A stretch of 64,000 bases of DNA, taken from the NCBI GenBank assembly GCA_954871525.1, contig OX940868.1, forward strand, positions 22,439,056 through 22,503,055, given 5' to 3'. This DNA comes from Parietaria judaica (taxonomy: Eukaryota > Streptophyta > Magnoliopsida > Rosales > Urticaceae). Below the pieces are notes generated by a model. It was given only the letters and a program-made list of their open reading frames with translations. It had not been told where the DNA came from and ran no database searches. Positions 34,505 through 46,568 of the stretch are shown one piece after another. Made by a program: the position numbers and the translations under genes. Numbering within the stretch: the stretch's first letter is position 1; every line of letters starts with the position of its first letter.

Positions 34505-37349
34505 ATGTCTTCTGATACTGCTAAGGAAAATGCGTCGATAGTTGATTCGTCGGTGACGGAGCTTAAACAGGATATGGGAAATTCAGATGATCCGGGTAAT
34601 GAATTACGAAGGTGCCTTTAATCTTTGCTTTTGAAGCCTTTAATCTGCCATCTCAGCCCTTTCCAATGTATGAATCTTTACAAATCGGGTTATTTTATTT
34701 ATTTGGTTGAGATGCCATAGTTTCTTCTTCTTTTGTGGTACGCCGTTTTATTCAAAATGATGAAATCCTCTATACGGGCTTCGTTGAATGGATTGAATGT
34801 AATTACAAATATTTTTTTCTATGCTTGATTTTGCGTTTAGATTACCCTATCCTACGACTCTGCTGTTGTAAAAGAAGAGTTCTTTTTCTTTTTGTGGAAT
34901 TTAATGCGTATTTTATACTGTAGAGAGCTCGAGCTTTAGAGGTAGCGAGAATGGTGATCCTTCAAGGGAAAAAGAATCGGGCCAAATACGGGATTTAGTT
35001 GAGAACTCAACCGCAAGTAAAAGGGGTAGATTATACGACACTAGATATTTTATCATAAAGAGTTTGAATCATCAGAATCTCAAGTTATCGGTGGAGAAAG
35101 GAATTTGGGCGACCCAAGTGATGAATGAACCGATTCTAGGAGACGCCTTCCATGTGAGATTTTCTCGTACTACGAATAATTTAGAGTATTTAATCAGTAG
35201 CTAAACCTTTAGTTTGTAGTCTCGGTATCTTATTTTTGAAGCATGTGCTTCCCCTGCAGAATTCTGGAAGGGTTATCTTAATATTTAGTGTTAATATGAG
35301 TGGTTTCTTCCAAGGGTACGCCCAAATGATATCATCTGTCGGGTGGAGACGAGATAACGTTTGGAGCGAAGGAAACGGTAAATGTAATCCGTGGGGCCGT
35401 AGTTTTAAAGTCAAATGGCTTCAGTTAAATGATCTACCCTTTCAAAAGACTCTCCATCTCAAGAATCCACTGAACGACTACAAACCCGTCAAGATAAGCA
35501 GAGACTGCCAGGTACCCCTCTGTTTGCTGCTTTCTATTTTCTTATTGAAATCGTTATTAGTAAAAAAAAAAAAAAATCGATTGGCAAGAAATAAAATAAT
35601 ATGTCCAATCATAGAAAATAAAACAAGAACAGTAAACAATTTAAAAACCGATACCGAGTAAAAAAAAGTTTAAACACAGTTTATTGTCCACAAAACCGGA
35701 TTTCCCCCGTTACTCTCAAGCTTTGACTCAAAACCCTGTATCCTTCACAGGAGTTATCACCAGATATTGGAGAGGCTCTCTGTGAGCTTCTTGATGGGCA
35801 GATTAATGGTGATGGAACACATATCAGGTAACATATTAACACATCAGAAATATTTTTAATTAAATCCTTGGCATATTTATAATTTTTGTGCTATTTTGCC
35901 AGGGAAGATTATGCTTCGAAAAGGCCTTGTATAGAAACGCCATGTTCGTTAGGAGATGAAGACTATATCGGCTTGGGCCCAGTTCATCCTTCATGGCCTC
36001 AATATCCTTCACTAGTGTACCAGCAACAGACTGAAGCCGTTAGATATCAGCTGGCCCATGGAAGAAATAGCGGTATTACACTTTCTTTTACTTATTTGTT
36101 TTATTTTATATTATAAATTGAATATTAGATAGAATATATATTATTTGTTCGAACCAAGGCAACCCGAATTATATCCTGTAAAAAAATTGATTGCATTTTC
36201 TTCATTGCATTCCTTGCTTCAAATTTTTGACGATTCAGTCAATCTGCAGAAAGCCCTCGGGCGAGTGTTCTGACGGATGATGAATTTCTTGAGATGGTAT
36301 TAGCACTCTCTTCCAATCCGGTTTAGTTGGTCAAGATATCAAAATCATATTGAAATCAGTTTGTTTTTTGTTAATTGTTTATGTTCTATTTGATCTGTAC
36401 TTGCAGTCTTATGAGGAATACTTGGAGGCTCATAGCAGAAGCAGCAACCAATTAAGTCATTTGGTTAGTACCCCAGTGCTTACTATTTTCAATTTTGTGC
36501 AGTTCAGTAATCGAAAATTATAAAATAGAATTAAATCTAATACTAGAAGCATAAATAATCTGTACAAATAAGGAATTACAAAAGATAAATATAATTTATA
36601 GAAGATAAAATATGAGTGATATTCTACAATGTAGATAAATATAATATAATGTAGGGTTCTTTAAGGTAATAGCCAAACTTAAAAGTGTGTTTAGCAAAAT
36701 AGCCAAATTTTGGTTAATTTTGTAAACTAGTCAATTAACCACTTAAACAGAACACCAATTAGATTGTTAGTTTTGGTTAATTTTGGCTAGTTTAAGTGGT
36801 TAATTGGCTAGTTTACAAAATTAACCAAAGTTTGGCTATTTTGCAAATCTTATTATTCAATTTGGCTATTTAGAGCAATTTCTCTATAATGTATATCATT
36901 ACACAGAGATTAGGCAACATGTCCATATGTTTGACATAAGTATAATACTATGAAAAACTACTCCAATTAATATTTCCCACATTAGCAGGCTTCTGGACCT
37001 TCTCGAGCGAATCAAGACTCATCAAGACGTAAAACGCAAGAAGATGACCTGTAAGCTCTCTTCACCGATTAAATGAACGACTTACCTAGGCTGTGCGGTT
37101 ACGGATATGTTTTGTAAATTTTCATAATTAGGGTTATGAGGGTAATAAGGAGCCATGATAGAGTTTTCTTTATGCAATATTAGGTCATTATTTTCGTTTT
37201 GTTTCTGCTCATTGAGTTCCGATAATAAAGCGCTCTTTTTGTGTGTGTGGTTAAATTCCAGTTCGAAGCCTATCAGTAGATCCTCTCGACACGATGATAG
37301 ATACAGCAAAAATTCGAGGAAGAGGACTTATAACTCATCCCAGCAATAG
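34505..37349 (+). CDS. YTH domain m6A reader, plant DC-B type
   Basis: RNA-binding protein expected to recognise N6-methyladenosine, probably in the nucleus. Nine exons, 34505-34611, 34928-35153, 35260-35511, 35751-35827, 35903-36072, 36250-36296, 36407-36463, 36989-37050 and 37262-37349, give 361 residues. The YTH domain runs from about 70 to 205 (YDTRYFIIKSLNHQNL, GRVILIFSVNMSGFFQGYA, KPVKISRDCQELSPDIG). Trp96 in KGIWAT and Trp146 or Trp156 should form the aromatic cage. The acidic/Ser-rich N terminus and the C-terminal tail ending in basic SRKRTYNSSQQ are low complexity. The exon 2 acceptor was chosen by phase. Intron 7 contains a Mutator-like MITE. It resembles the single-domain YTHDC class, not the ECT proteins. 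Confidence 0.88.
36654..36884. mobile_element. Mutator-like fold-back MITE in YTH intron 7
   Basis: Nearly the whole 231 bp is an inverted repeat. Arms at about 36697-36748 and 36790-36842 pair through AGCCAAA..TTGGTTAATTTTGTAAACTAG, and the outer ends share AATAGCCAAA. It is flanked by an exact 9-bp duplication, TATAATGTA, at 36645-36653 and 36885-36893. The size of the duplication points to a Mutator-like mobiliser. Confidence 0.88.
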
Positions 37350-38634
37350 CCGCATCTCTTATATGCGGTAGGAATATTTATTTATATTTTTTGGGAGGAT
37401 AGTTGTATCTGAAATCCGAATTTCGACCACTCGGGACTTAGTATGGTCTCTCTCACTGTTGTATAAATATGCACAACTTTATGTGCCCTGAGTTTCCTTA
37501 ATTGTACATAAATTGTAAGGGCTGTGCCCTCCATTTTTACCCTTTTTCTGCTGCGTTTTAGAGACGATGATTTTTAGGAATCATTTTTTATCTCAACGTT
37601 TGTAGAACTAGTGGGTTAAGAAGTGCCCCAGTTTTTTTTTTTTTTTACCTTTTACCATTCTCTTTTTTATGTCGTTTATTATTAAACTCATTGCTATATG
37701 CAACACATAGATCGGAAACGACAGAAAAACTTGTAGTAAAAATTGACGTAACAGTGATTTTTTTTTTTTTTTTTTTAAAACGTAAGAAACGAGAACAAAA
37801 GAATGAACGATGTAACATAGAGATAAAGATGAAGAAACGACATCAAGGTGAACAAGAAGAACAAACGAAATGCGCAACGGAGTTGAAAACGACAGGAGCT
37901 TACGAAACGACATGAAAGAAGACACAAAAGGATCAACATAAACGACGCGAAAAGAAAAACCTACACCAAACTATAAACGACATAAGCGCGGGTCACGTGA
38001 CTTAAGAAACGACATGATTATGTAATATATATATATATACATATATTGTTTTATTTTTTGGTAATATATCCTAATTAGAAATTATTTAAATTTTTAAATA
38101 CTTCTATTTTCAGAATTCACTCACGCACCACAAAACTATCTTAATGAAATTACGACTGTGAAACATATTTTAAACATTGTTGCGTGTGAAATAATTATAA
38201 ATCTAGTTTTAAAATCGTTATTTGTTTTATTTTTAATAGATAATTAATATGAATAAAATAGGAAACTTTTTCAGTGACACTACCAAGTTCCGTTTCTGAG
38301 CAATACAAGCTTTCGCCGCCGATCTCCGTCGCTCGTCGGAGGTAATCTCTCGGAGAATTTTGTATTGGGTTTCAGAAGATTCTTCTCCTTCTTCAAATTT
38401 CTCATCTTTTACTACTTAAATTCACGATTTTGCCTGAGGAATCTGCTCAAATAGAAAAGGGTTGTTCTGGTTCGCTGAGTTTGCTGCTTCTGCTAATTCT
38501 TCATGTAAATGCTTTTAGGCTTAATTAGAACGAAGAACTTCGAATTGGATTCGGGTTTTTTTCTTTCTATTTTCATAGATTTTTCAAATTTTTATTTGGG
38601 AAAAACAACTCGAAAAAAGCTCTGATTTACAGTA
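37350..38634. other. intergenic region with AAACGACA cluster
   Basis: Contains the YTH 3' UTR, poly-T/A runs and a dense cluster of AAACGACA words (about eight between 37670 and 38010). The leader of the BOD1/SHG1-like gene lies from about 38280. No additional gene is seen. Confidence 0.55.
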
Positions 38635-39552
38635 ATGGATTCGAAGGTTTTAACCCTACATTCTCAGGTCTCTCCAATGGAGGAATTCTCCCACGTCAGC
38701 CATCAGATCACGAAGGACGAAGTCATCTCGAAGCTCAAAGACGACGGGGATTTTGACCGGCTTCGTCTCAAGATCAGCCGGAAGCTCAAAGAAGATGTAA
38801 GTCTTCTTCTTGAAAATTCTGGAGTAATTGTTGCTGAAAAAGGTGAGTTTCGCAGGAAAAGTTGCGGGAAAATCTCAAAGCGATCGTGCAACAATCGAGC
38901 GCGCTTAGCTCTTTGGGAGCCGTGAATATGAAACCGAGACAACTTTCCGATGCAATATATCAAGAAGTCGGGTATGTATGAAGCTCTCGTTATTGAGAAT
39001 TTGGCGACTCAATTGCGTCTTTCTAAGACTTGGATTAAGTATAAACCTGAAAATGATTTTAGAAGTTATAAACTAAGTGAATTTAGGGAATTAAAGGCAT
39101 ATTTCAAACAATATCTGTATTTTGTTTCACGAAATTAATCTGAATATTCCATGATCGTGGTGATCAGGGACCAATTGACAGGCCAAGTTTCCGACGGTTT
39201 GTGGGAAATCATCAGATCGAGCGAAGGTATGAACGGAGAAATAGTAGAAACTGTCCAATCCGTCTTCAACAAAATGATGACCGCAAAAGGGTTTTCGATC
39301 CCGGCGATGACTCAAAATTCAGCTGAAGCCAATCATACGGTTGTCGGTAACGAGCCGGAGGAGCCTCCGGGATTTTCCCTGCCTCTTAGTAAGAACAACG
39401 CCCCAGATTCAAAAAGATCCGCAGATGATCAGAAACAAGGAAGCTCTTCGATTTCACGAGATGATATGAAGCTTAACGAGGTTGACACGAAGAACAAGAA
39501 CTCGGGTAGTGTTAGTGACGAAGATCCCGATTTGCCCCCTGGATTTTGCTAG
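38635..39552 (+). CDS. BOD1/SHG1 domain protein, COMPASS-Shg1-like
   Basis: Three exons, 38635-38796, 38856-38971 and 39168-39552, give 220 residues. Residues 25-95 ('ITKDEVISKLKDDGDFDRLR.KISRKLKED.KLRENLKAIVQQSSAL') resemble the BOD1/SHG1 helical domain, which in yeast Shg1 belongs to the COMPASS H3K4 methyltransferase complex. A second conserved helical stretch (QLTGQVSDGLWEIIRSSEGMNGEIVETVQSV, written here in parts) follows. The C terminus is disordered and ends with two PPGF repeats (EPEEPPGFSLPL and DLPPGFC). Splice sites are canonical. Plant homologues are uncharacterised, so the complex membership is inferred. Confidence 0.75.
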
Positions 39553-40301
39553 TAGTTTAGTGATTAACATCGACGAAAGGATTCTGCAGATTGATGATTG
39601 AATGTGAATTTTTTGGAGATTGAATTGGTCTTGTAAATTTTTCGGTATGAACTTGTCGTGTTGTCGTGGTTTAAAAATCAACTCTTTTCGTCGAACTTTA
39701 AGCATTAGTAATGTACACGTGGCTTAAAATTTATCGAAAAAATCGTCGATCGGAAAACGGTCAAGAAAATTGCTACATTAACATGCAAGCGAAAAGAAGG
39801 GTACATATGGCATATTTGTTATAAAAAAAAATGGCATAATTTTTTAAGCATGTTAGACAATGCAGAAAATAATAATCTTTTATCATACTCTAAAAATATT
39901 CAGTGAGTTAATAATACAACAAAAGAGGCCTCTGGAAAGGAAGTTTCCTTTAGAATTTAAATCAATGCATATTATTTTGCTTAAACATAGAATGAAATTA
40001 CATTAAAAACCACTTGAATATTTGCATATATATATATATATATATGGCTATGCAAATACACACACTTTAGACTTAAATATAATTTGAATATTTCAATTGA
40101 CATAAAGGCCATTATGAGAGTAGACTAGTAATCAAGTATTATTTATCTTTTATTTTTTCACTTCTAATATCATATCAATTTAAAAGCTTCATTTCGTCTT
40201 TTTATTATTATAAACAAAGCCCTCTATTTCCAAAATTAAATTAACAAAATTGGAAGAAGAAAAAAAAAATCAAGAATAAACTCGTGATCTATTAAAAATA
40301 A

Positions 40302-40559
40302 AGAAAAACCCATGAAATACCCAAAAATCACTTAAGGTTTAAGGGAATTGCCCATAGTTTCAAACAATTCATTTATACCCATTTTAAAAATATATTGGAC
40401 CATATTAACCTTGATCTTAATTATATTTATTTATTTTCGTATTTAATTATTTATTATATATTTATTTTCGAAATTAAATTAATCATCCTTAAATTTTGGT
40501 TGAAAACTTCCCTTATTAATTAGGTTATCATTTAATTTTGTTATTTTGACCCAAAATTT

Positions 40560-40644
<85 letters not shown>

Positions 40645-41578
40645 GGATTGACCACCATCGCCGGATTCGGGCCGAAAGCGCGACAACTTCGTGCGTGGCT
40701 TCGTTGCCGAGGAGGCGGTCGTGGCCTCCGTCGTGGTCGCCCTCCATCGCGCCTCCTTCCTCCGTCGCGGTCGCCCTCCGTCGCGCATCCTTCCTCCATT
40801 GCTCTCCGTCGCGGCGCGATGATCCTTTCCACGCAATCGTAACTGTAAATTTATTTACAGTTTTCTGTATATATGTTTACAGTTTTAAGGTAATATATAT
40901 TTACAGTTTAAATTTGGTTTTTGTATTGGTATGTATATTGGTATTAATATTAGTATATATATTTACAGTTTTTGGTATAAGTATTGGTATTGGTATAGAT
41001 ATTTACAGTTTTGTAGTATTTGTATTGGTATATACATTAGATATTAATATTGGTATATATATTTACAGTTTTTGGTAAGTTCATTTACAATTTGACATCA
41101 TTTACATTTACAGTTTGACATGATTTCGTAAATTTTGTAATTTTTTGTAATTTTATTTACAGTTCAAATTGTATATACATATACAATTTTTCGTAATTTT
41201 ATTTACAGTCTCAAATTGTGAATAATGTTTGTTCGGCATTTCTCATATACAGTTTAAATAATATTGATTGTTAGGGACCAAAAATTCAAAAATCATATTA
41301 TGTTTTTAATCTTTAAAATATGGAGGATTAATTCAAAAAAGTTTTGTGAAATCGTTAAAATAGAAATGATTTAATGTTGATTTATTTAGTTGGCTACATT
41401 TAAGGAAAATATATATTTTTTATTTTAATTAATAAAAAACGAATTAATAATGTGAATTAAAAAGTGAAAGGGCAAATTAGTCCATATTTCAATTTGTTGG
41501 TGGTTATAATTACCATAATTAGAAATGGGCATTTTTTTTAAACCTTGAGTCACAAATGGGCATTTGTCTCATTTACCC
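40302..41578. mobile_element. non-autonomous Mutator-like element, copy 1
   Basis: Flanked by an exact 9-bp duplication, TAAAAATAA, at 40293-40301 and 41579-41587. The terminal 55-60 bp form degenerate inverted repeats: ACTTAAGGTTTAAGGGAATT and GCCCAT on the left, CTCAAGGTTTAAAAAAAATG and GCCCAT on the complement of the right end. Inside are a long CT run, a GC-rich block of about 200 bp that looks foreign to the AT-rich ends (captured DNA, as in Pack-MULEs), and many TTTACAGTTT words. No transposase is present. The element ends 375 bp upstream of the V-ATPase H start codon. Confidence 0.9.
40566..40640. repeat. CT microsatellite, about 37 units
   Basis: Uninterrupted CT run inside Mutator-like copy 1. 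The related element at 49.2 kb has only short interrupted CT runs at the same position, so the expansion occurred after the two copies separated. Confidence 0.97.
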
Positions 41579-41953
41579 TAAAAATAAAACATCATTTTGA
41601 TCATTTGATGTCGTTTTCTCTTTCCATTATTTACTACCGAACAAAAGGGAAAAAATATCATAATATATAAATAATAATAAAGCCACGTGGAGCAACATGA
41701 TTGGGCCAGAGAAGAGGAATAGCTTAATAATACCCTCCTTTATAATCATCTTCATCTTCTTCTTCACGATCCTCTCTCTCTCTCTCCTCTCTTTCTCTCT
41801 CTAAAGCCACACACAGAGTCGACAGGGACCAGTAAGTTTCTGCGAATTGCCAACGATCGATCCCTGTACTTTCAATTCTCTGCTCTTTTCACTGTCTCAT
41901 TCTCAGATCTGTTCAATTTGAGCTCTCTGCAGCTCTTTTCTGGAGGCGAGGCA

Positions 41954-44900
41954 ATGGACCAGGCCGAACTCACCACTGAGCAGGTTTTCCTTGATTTCTT
42001 CAGATTTAGTTCGATCGTATGAAGCTTTGTCTTCGATCGCGTCTCTGTAACGAGGGATTTTTATTTTATTTTGCCTCGGTTTGTGTTTTTGGAGATCTTT
42101 TGGTTCCTGTAGGGCATGGTTTGGATCGCCATTCTCAAATTCGGAAATTGAATTTTGGGAATTGAGTTGAAATTTCGCAAAAAAGATTTGCACTTTGCTG
42201 TATTATTATACATACGAAGTATAAATTATACTCTTTGTTGTGTATGTATGTATTTATTTTGTTTTTATCCCGAATTCAAGTAAATAACTTTGCTTGATTT
42301 TGGATTGGATATTCCTTTCAATGGGGCATAAGCTCTGATTCTCGAGGAATTTTTTCTTTCCGATTTATGCGTTGTGAGATTTATGCGTTCACAACGATCG
42401 AGCATTTTAAATTTATGTTTGATCCTTGCGGGTTTATGGGGATTCTTAACTGAGTTGTGATCAATTTCTATGAATTTAGCTTAATCTGATTTTCCTAGGA
42501 TTCTATTGTGTTGAAGTAATTTTTTTTTTTTTTTTTTTTTTTAAGGTTCTGAAAAGAGACATCCCATGGGAGACATACATGACGACGAAGCTGATCACCG
42601 GGACGTGTCTTCAGTTGCTAAGGCGTTACGACAACAGAGCAGAGAGTTACAGAGCCAAGTTGCTCGAAGAGGTGCGTTTTTTTCAACTCAATATCGTTTT
42701 ACTTCTTGTCTTGTTACTTGAGCAAGCAACGGTTACCTGATGGTCTAATGATGGATTGAAAGAGCTGAATCTTATTTACGGTGGCAGGATGGTCCGGCTT
42801 ATATTCGGGTGTTTGTTAGCATCCTGCGGGATATCTTTAAGGAAGAAACCGTTGAATATGTCTTGGCATTGGTTGATGAAATGCTTACAGGTATGAACAT
42901 AATTCTTTTCTTCTTTAACAAAAAATGTGACAACAAATGCTTATATATCTGGATATATTTCGCAGCAAACTCGACAAGAGCCAGTTTGTTTCATGATCAG
43001 TCACTTGCTGGTGAAGATACTTATGAGCCTTTCTTAAGGTAAATTTGGTCTCATTCTATATAGGGCTTATCGTTCATTCTCTAATTTGTTCTCCACTCTC
43101 TAGCATTATAGAGTATTGTGGTTTTACAAGTCCCTCAATATTTCTATCCTTGACACTTAAGACTTAAGAGTACTCTCCTATGTAATTATCTGATTGTTGT
43201 TCTCTATTTTGCTGATTTTCAGATTGCTGTGGAAAGGCAACTGGTTCATACAAGAGAAGAGCTGCAGAATACTTGCTTCGATTGTAAGGTAAGTAAATTT
43301 TTAATGGGTTTACGGTGTGTATATCTTTTGGAACCGTTCAAACCCATTTGCTTTTCTTTGTTCCAACTTTATATTCTTGTTTTATATCAATACCAGTGCA
43401 AGGCCAAAGCCCCGTCATGGTGCTATTGCAAATGGGGAAGCTTCAAATTCTACCTCCATTGATGATGTGCTGAAAGGACTGGTCGAATGGCTTTGTGCAC
43501 AGGTGTGTGCTTTCAGCTTTGCGTTACTTCTTGAACTGACCTAACTTTCCGGTGCTTATAAACTATGCAGCATAAAAAATGTTTTCTGTAGATGTTAGAT
43601 TAGCTGTGGTCAAGCATCTGTTTTTTGATCTCTAGCTTTTAGGGGCCTAAGTGTTACGCTTCCAAAACCGAGTTTCATGGCTGTGGTTTCTAGTATCTAC
43701 TATTCTGTGACCACAACCAGAATCAAAACCCGTGTTTGGTTTTGGTTTCACTGGAAACCAAGGAATGGAAGCTTGTGTTTAAAAAGTGCTCTGCAACTAT
43801 GTAAAATTAGTTATGAAACTAAAACTAAAAACAGCACTGAAAGACAAACCGAACAAGCCCTAGCATTCTTAAATCAACAAAAGGTTCAGTCAATTTTTCT
43901 GTGACACGGTTTAATGGATGTGATTTTTCTAGCTAAAGAAGCCATCACACCCTAGTCGAGGTATTCCTTCTGCAATCAGCTGTCTCGCTACTCTGCTTAA
44001 GGAACCTGTTGTTCGGTCGTCATTTGTTGAAGCTGATGGCGTTAAGTTGCTCGTTCCCTTGATTTGCCCTGCTTCAACCCAGCAATCTATTCAGGTACAG
44101 AAAGTCATTCAACAATAGATTAGGATCTCAAAGTTAATTTTTATTATCAGAACTAACTGATACCATGCTTCTTTGAAACAGCTTCTTTATGAAACGTGCT
44201 TTTGCGTGTGGCTCTTATCCTACTATGAGCCTGCAGTGGAGTTCCTGGCTACTTCTAGAACCCTTCCACGACTGATCGAAGTTGTGAAGAGTTCTACCAA
44301 GGAAAAGGTGAGTTTATTTTCCCTCAATTTTGTTCTCGTGTCTACTTTAGAATCATTAATCATAGTTTTGAAAACAAATTGGTCTGGTTGTTTATCACTT
44401 TTTCTATTGAACAGAATTATTCGGGTTTAGATAACTAAAGCTTAAATCTGGTGAATAGTTCAATTTTATTTACATTAATATTTGGTACAAATATTTGTGG
44501 TAGGTTGTTCGGGTTGTCGTCTTGACCCTTAGGAACTTGCTCTCCAAAGGTTCTTTTGGTGCGCAAATGGTTGATCTTGGACTCCCGCAAATTGTTCAAA
44601 GCTTGAAAGTACAAGCATGGAGTGATGAGGTCAGAGCCTCAAAGTGTTCTCGTTTTGTTTTTCTTTTTCCTTTTTTCTCTTTCCGGTTTTATACTCTATA
44701 ATGAAGTAAGATCATCGTCTTTTTTAGAATACTATTAGACGTTTCTCCGATCATGATTAGGATTTATATTCTATAACTCTCAGTTTCATTAAGCAGTAAT
44801 ATAGAAGATATCTTTCTCGTCAAATCCTTTATTGGTTCAGTCAACTAACAAATAATTTTGGTGAATTTTGTGCAGGATTTATTGGAAGCCCTGAATCAAC

Positions 44901-45703
44901 TGGAGGAGGGCCTGAAGGACAAGATCAAGAAGCTGAGCTCTTTTGATAAATACAAACAAGAAGTTCTTCTCGGCCATCTCGATTGGTCTCCGATGCACAA
45001 AGATACCATTTTCTGGCGTGACAATATTTCCAGCTTCGAAGAGAACGATTTTCAGGTATGAGTTCTATATGTGAGTTCTATGAAAATAAAGGATAAGTAT
45101 TATTATAATATTCACGGAGTAGACCTAGGGTTTATATACATGATTTTGCATTTGGTTCAATCTTTTATATAGAATTCCCCTGAATTTTACTCATTGGTGC
45201 ATTTCTCCCATGATTTTTTCGTGCAGAATCCCTCTATTAGCAAGAATCATTTTACATAAAAATTAAAAATAAAACTAATTTCACGACGAATGAAAATTTA
45301 GGGGGCAAAGTGCCCATATGAGTAAAATTTCAGAGGGGATTTTTTTTTATTATCAATAATTAATATGACTCGTTTTCGACAAGAAAATCGTGGTTTGTGA
45401 CCAATTGAATTTCATTTTTTCACCGTATTAAAGATGCCATAATTGCTGGTGCAGATTCTGAGGGTGTTGCTAACAATTCTGGACTCATCAAGTGATCCGA
45501 GAGCTCTCTCCGTCGCCTGCTTTGACCTCTCGCAGTTCATCCAGTTTCATCAAGCCGGTAGAGTGATCGTGACGGATTTGAAAGCGAAAGAGCGCGTGAT
45601 GAAGCTGATGAACCACGAGAACGCTGAGGTCACCAAAAACGCCCTTCTCTGCATCCAAAGGCTCTTCCTCGGCGCCAAGTACGCAAGCTTTTTGCAGGCG
45701 TAA
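41954..45703 (+). CDS. VHA-H: V-type proton ATPase subunit H
   Basis: Regulatory HEAT-repeat subunit of the V1 sector, which couples ATP hydrolysis to proton pumping at the tonoplast and endomembranes. Eleven exons, 41954-41983, 42546-42671, 42788-42890, 42966-43038, 43223-43288, 43397-43502, 43933-44094, 44182-44307, 44504-44629, 44876-45055 and 45455-45703, give 448 residues, the usual length. Markers are [56 protein letters not shown] and the C-terminal [18 protein letters not shown]. The exon 5 donor is the second GT of ATTGTAAG|GTAAGT, because only that keeps SARPKPRHG in frame. A truncated copy of its intron 2-exon 4 region lies at 53.1 kb. Confidence 0.96.
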
Positions 45704-46568
45704 AAGCCTTATCATTTTATGTTCATCTCCTATCTACTCGGGACTCGGTTTTTATTATAACAATGAGTGAGCGAACGAGCGAGTAATATTGCTTCTCTGT
45801 AGATTAATCACCAAGTATGAGTTTATTATTGTTATATACATAAGCTGCTTGATATTCGTTTGGAAAAAGCTATGAGAGGAAGGACTCCTCTTTGTATTTG
45901 GTTTTTTGTATCATTGAATTGGTTCTATTTATGCTCTTCATTATGAGCCCAATAAAAGTGAATAAGAATCTTTCTGAGAGCATTTGTATTTACACTTAAA
46001 TATGTGTATGAATTAGTATTTAAGCTTGTTAATATTAACTCTTATTTATGTACGTACCTCATTGATCCTAAGTAGATAACAATTGAGCTACGATCTTGTT
46101 GATCCTGTCAAATCAGGTATCGGACTTTTGGCATTATTAGGCTTGATCCCGGTTTTCGCAGGCCTTCCGAAACAGGTCTTGTTGCAGTTTAAACAAGCTA
46201 CATATAGGGCCAGGCCGAAAACCGGACCTAAACCACAAATTTATGCCCAAAAAATACCAAAACCAGACTGGCTTGTTTTTCTGAGACTTGGCGCAGTGCA
46301 AGTTCTAGGTTTTAAACCAAGATTCGGGACCAAAACCGGGCTGGGGCGGAGCCAAAAGACTTCAGGGGCCGAAACTTTCACCCTTCTTTGTTTCACAAAA
46401 AGTTAACTAAAGTGAGACTAAAATATTAGGGTATACCGCAAGGAGAAAACAATAACATAACTTTGAAATAGCATGTTGAGAAAAAAAAAAAAAAAAAAAG
46501 TCAACTTTGGAACTTTGACCTAACTAGCTCCATCCCAGTTATTCTTAAAGTAAACTGAATTCAAACAT
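45704..46568. other. convergent 3' region between VHA-H and the subtilase
   Basis: Contains the 3' UTRs. A CCGG/AACC-rich low-complexity segment at about 46110-46380 gives a spurious open frame. An A run of 19 bases lies near 46481-46499. No gene is seen. Confidence 0.55.

Noticed and set aside
40479..40836. Arg/Glu repeat proteins predicted across the CT run
   Set aside because: They are translations of a microsatellite and GC block inside a Mutator-like element, not a gene.
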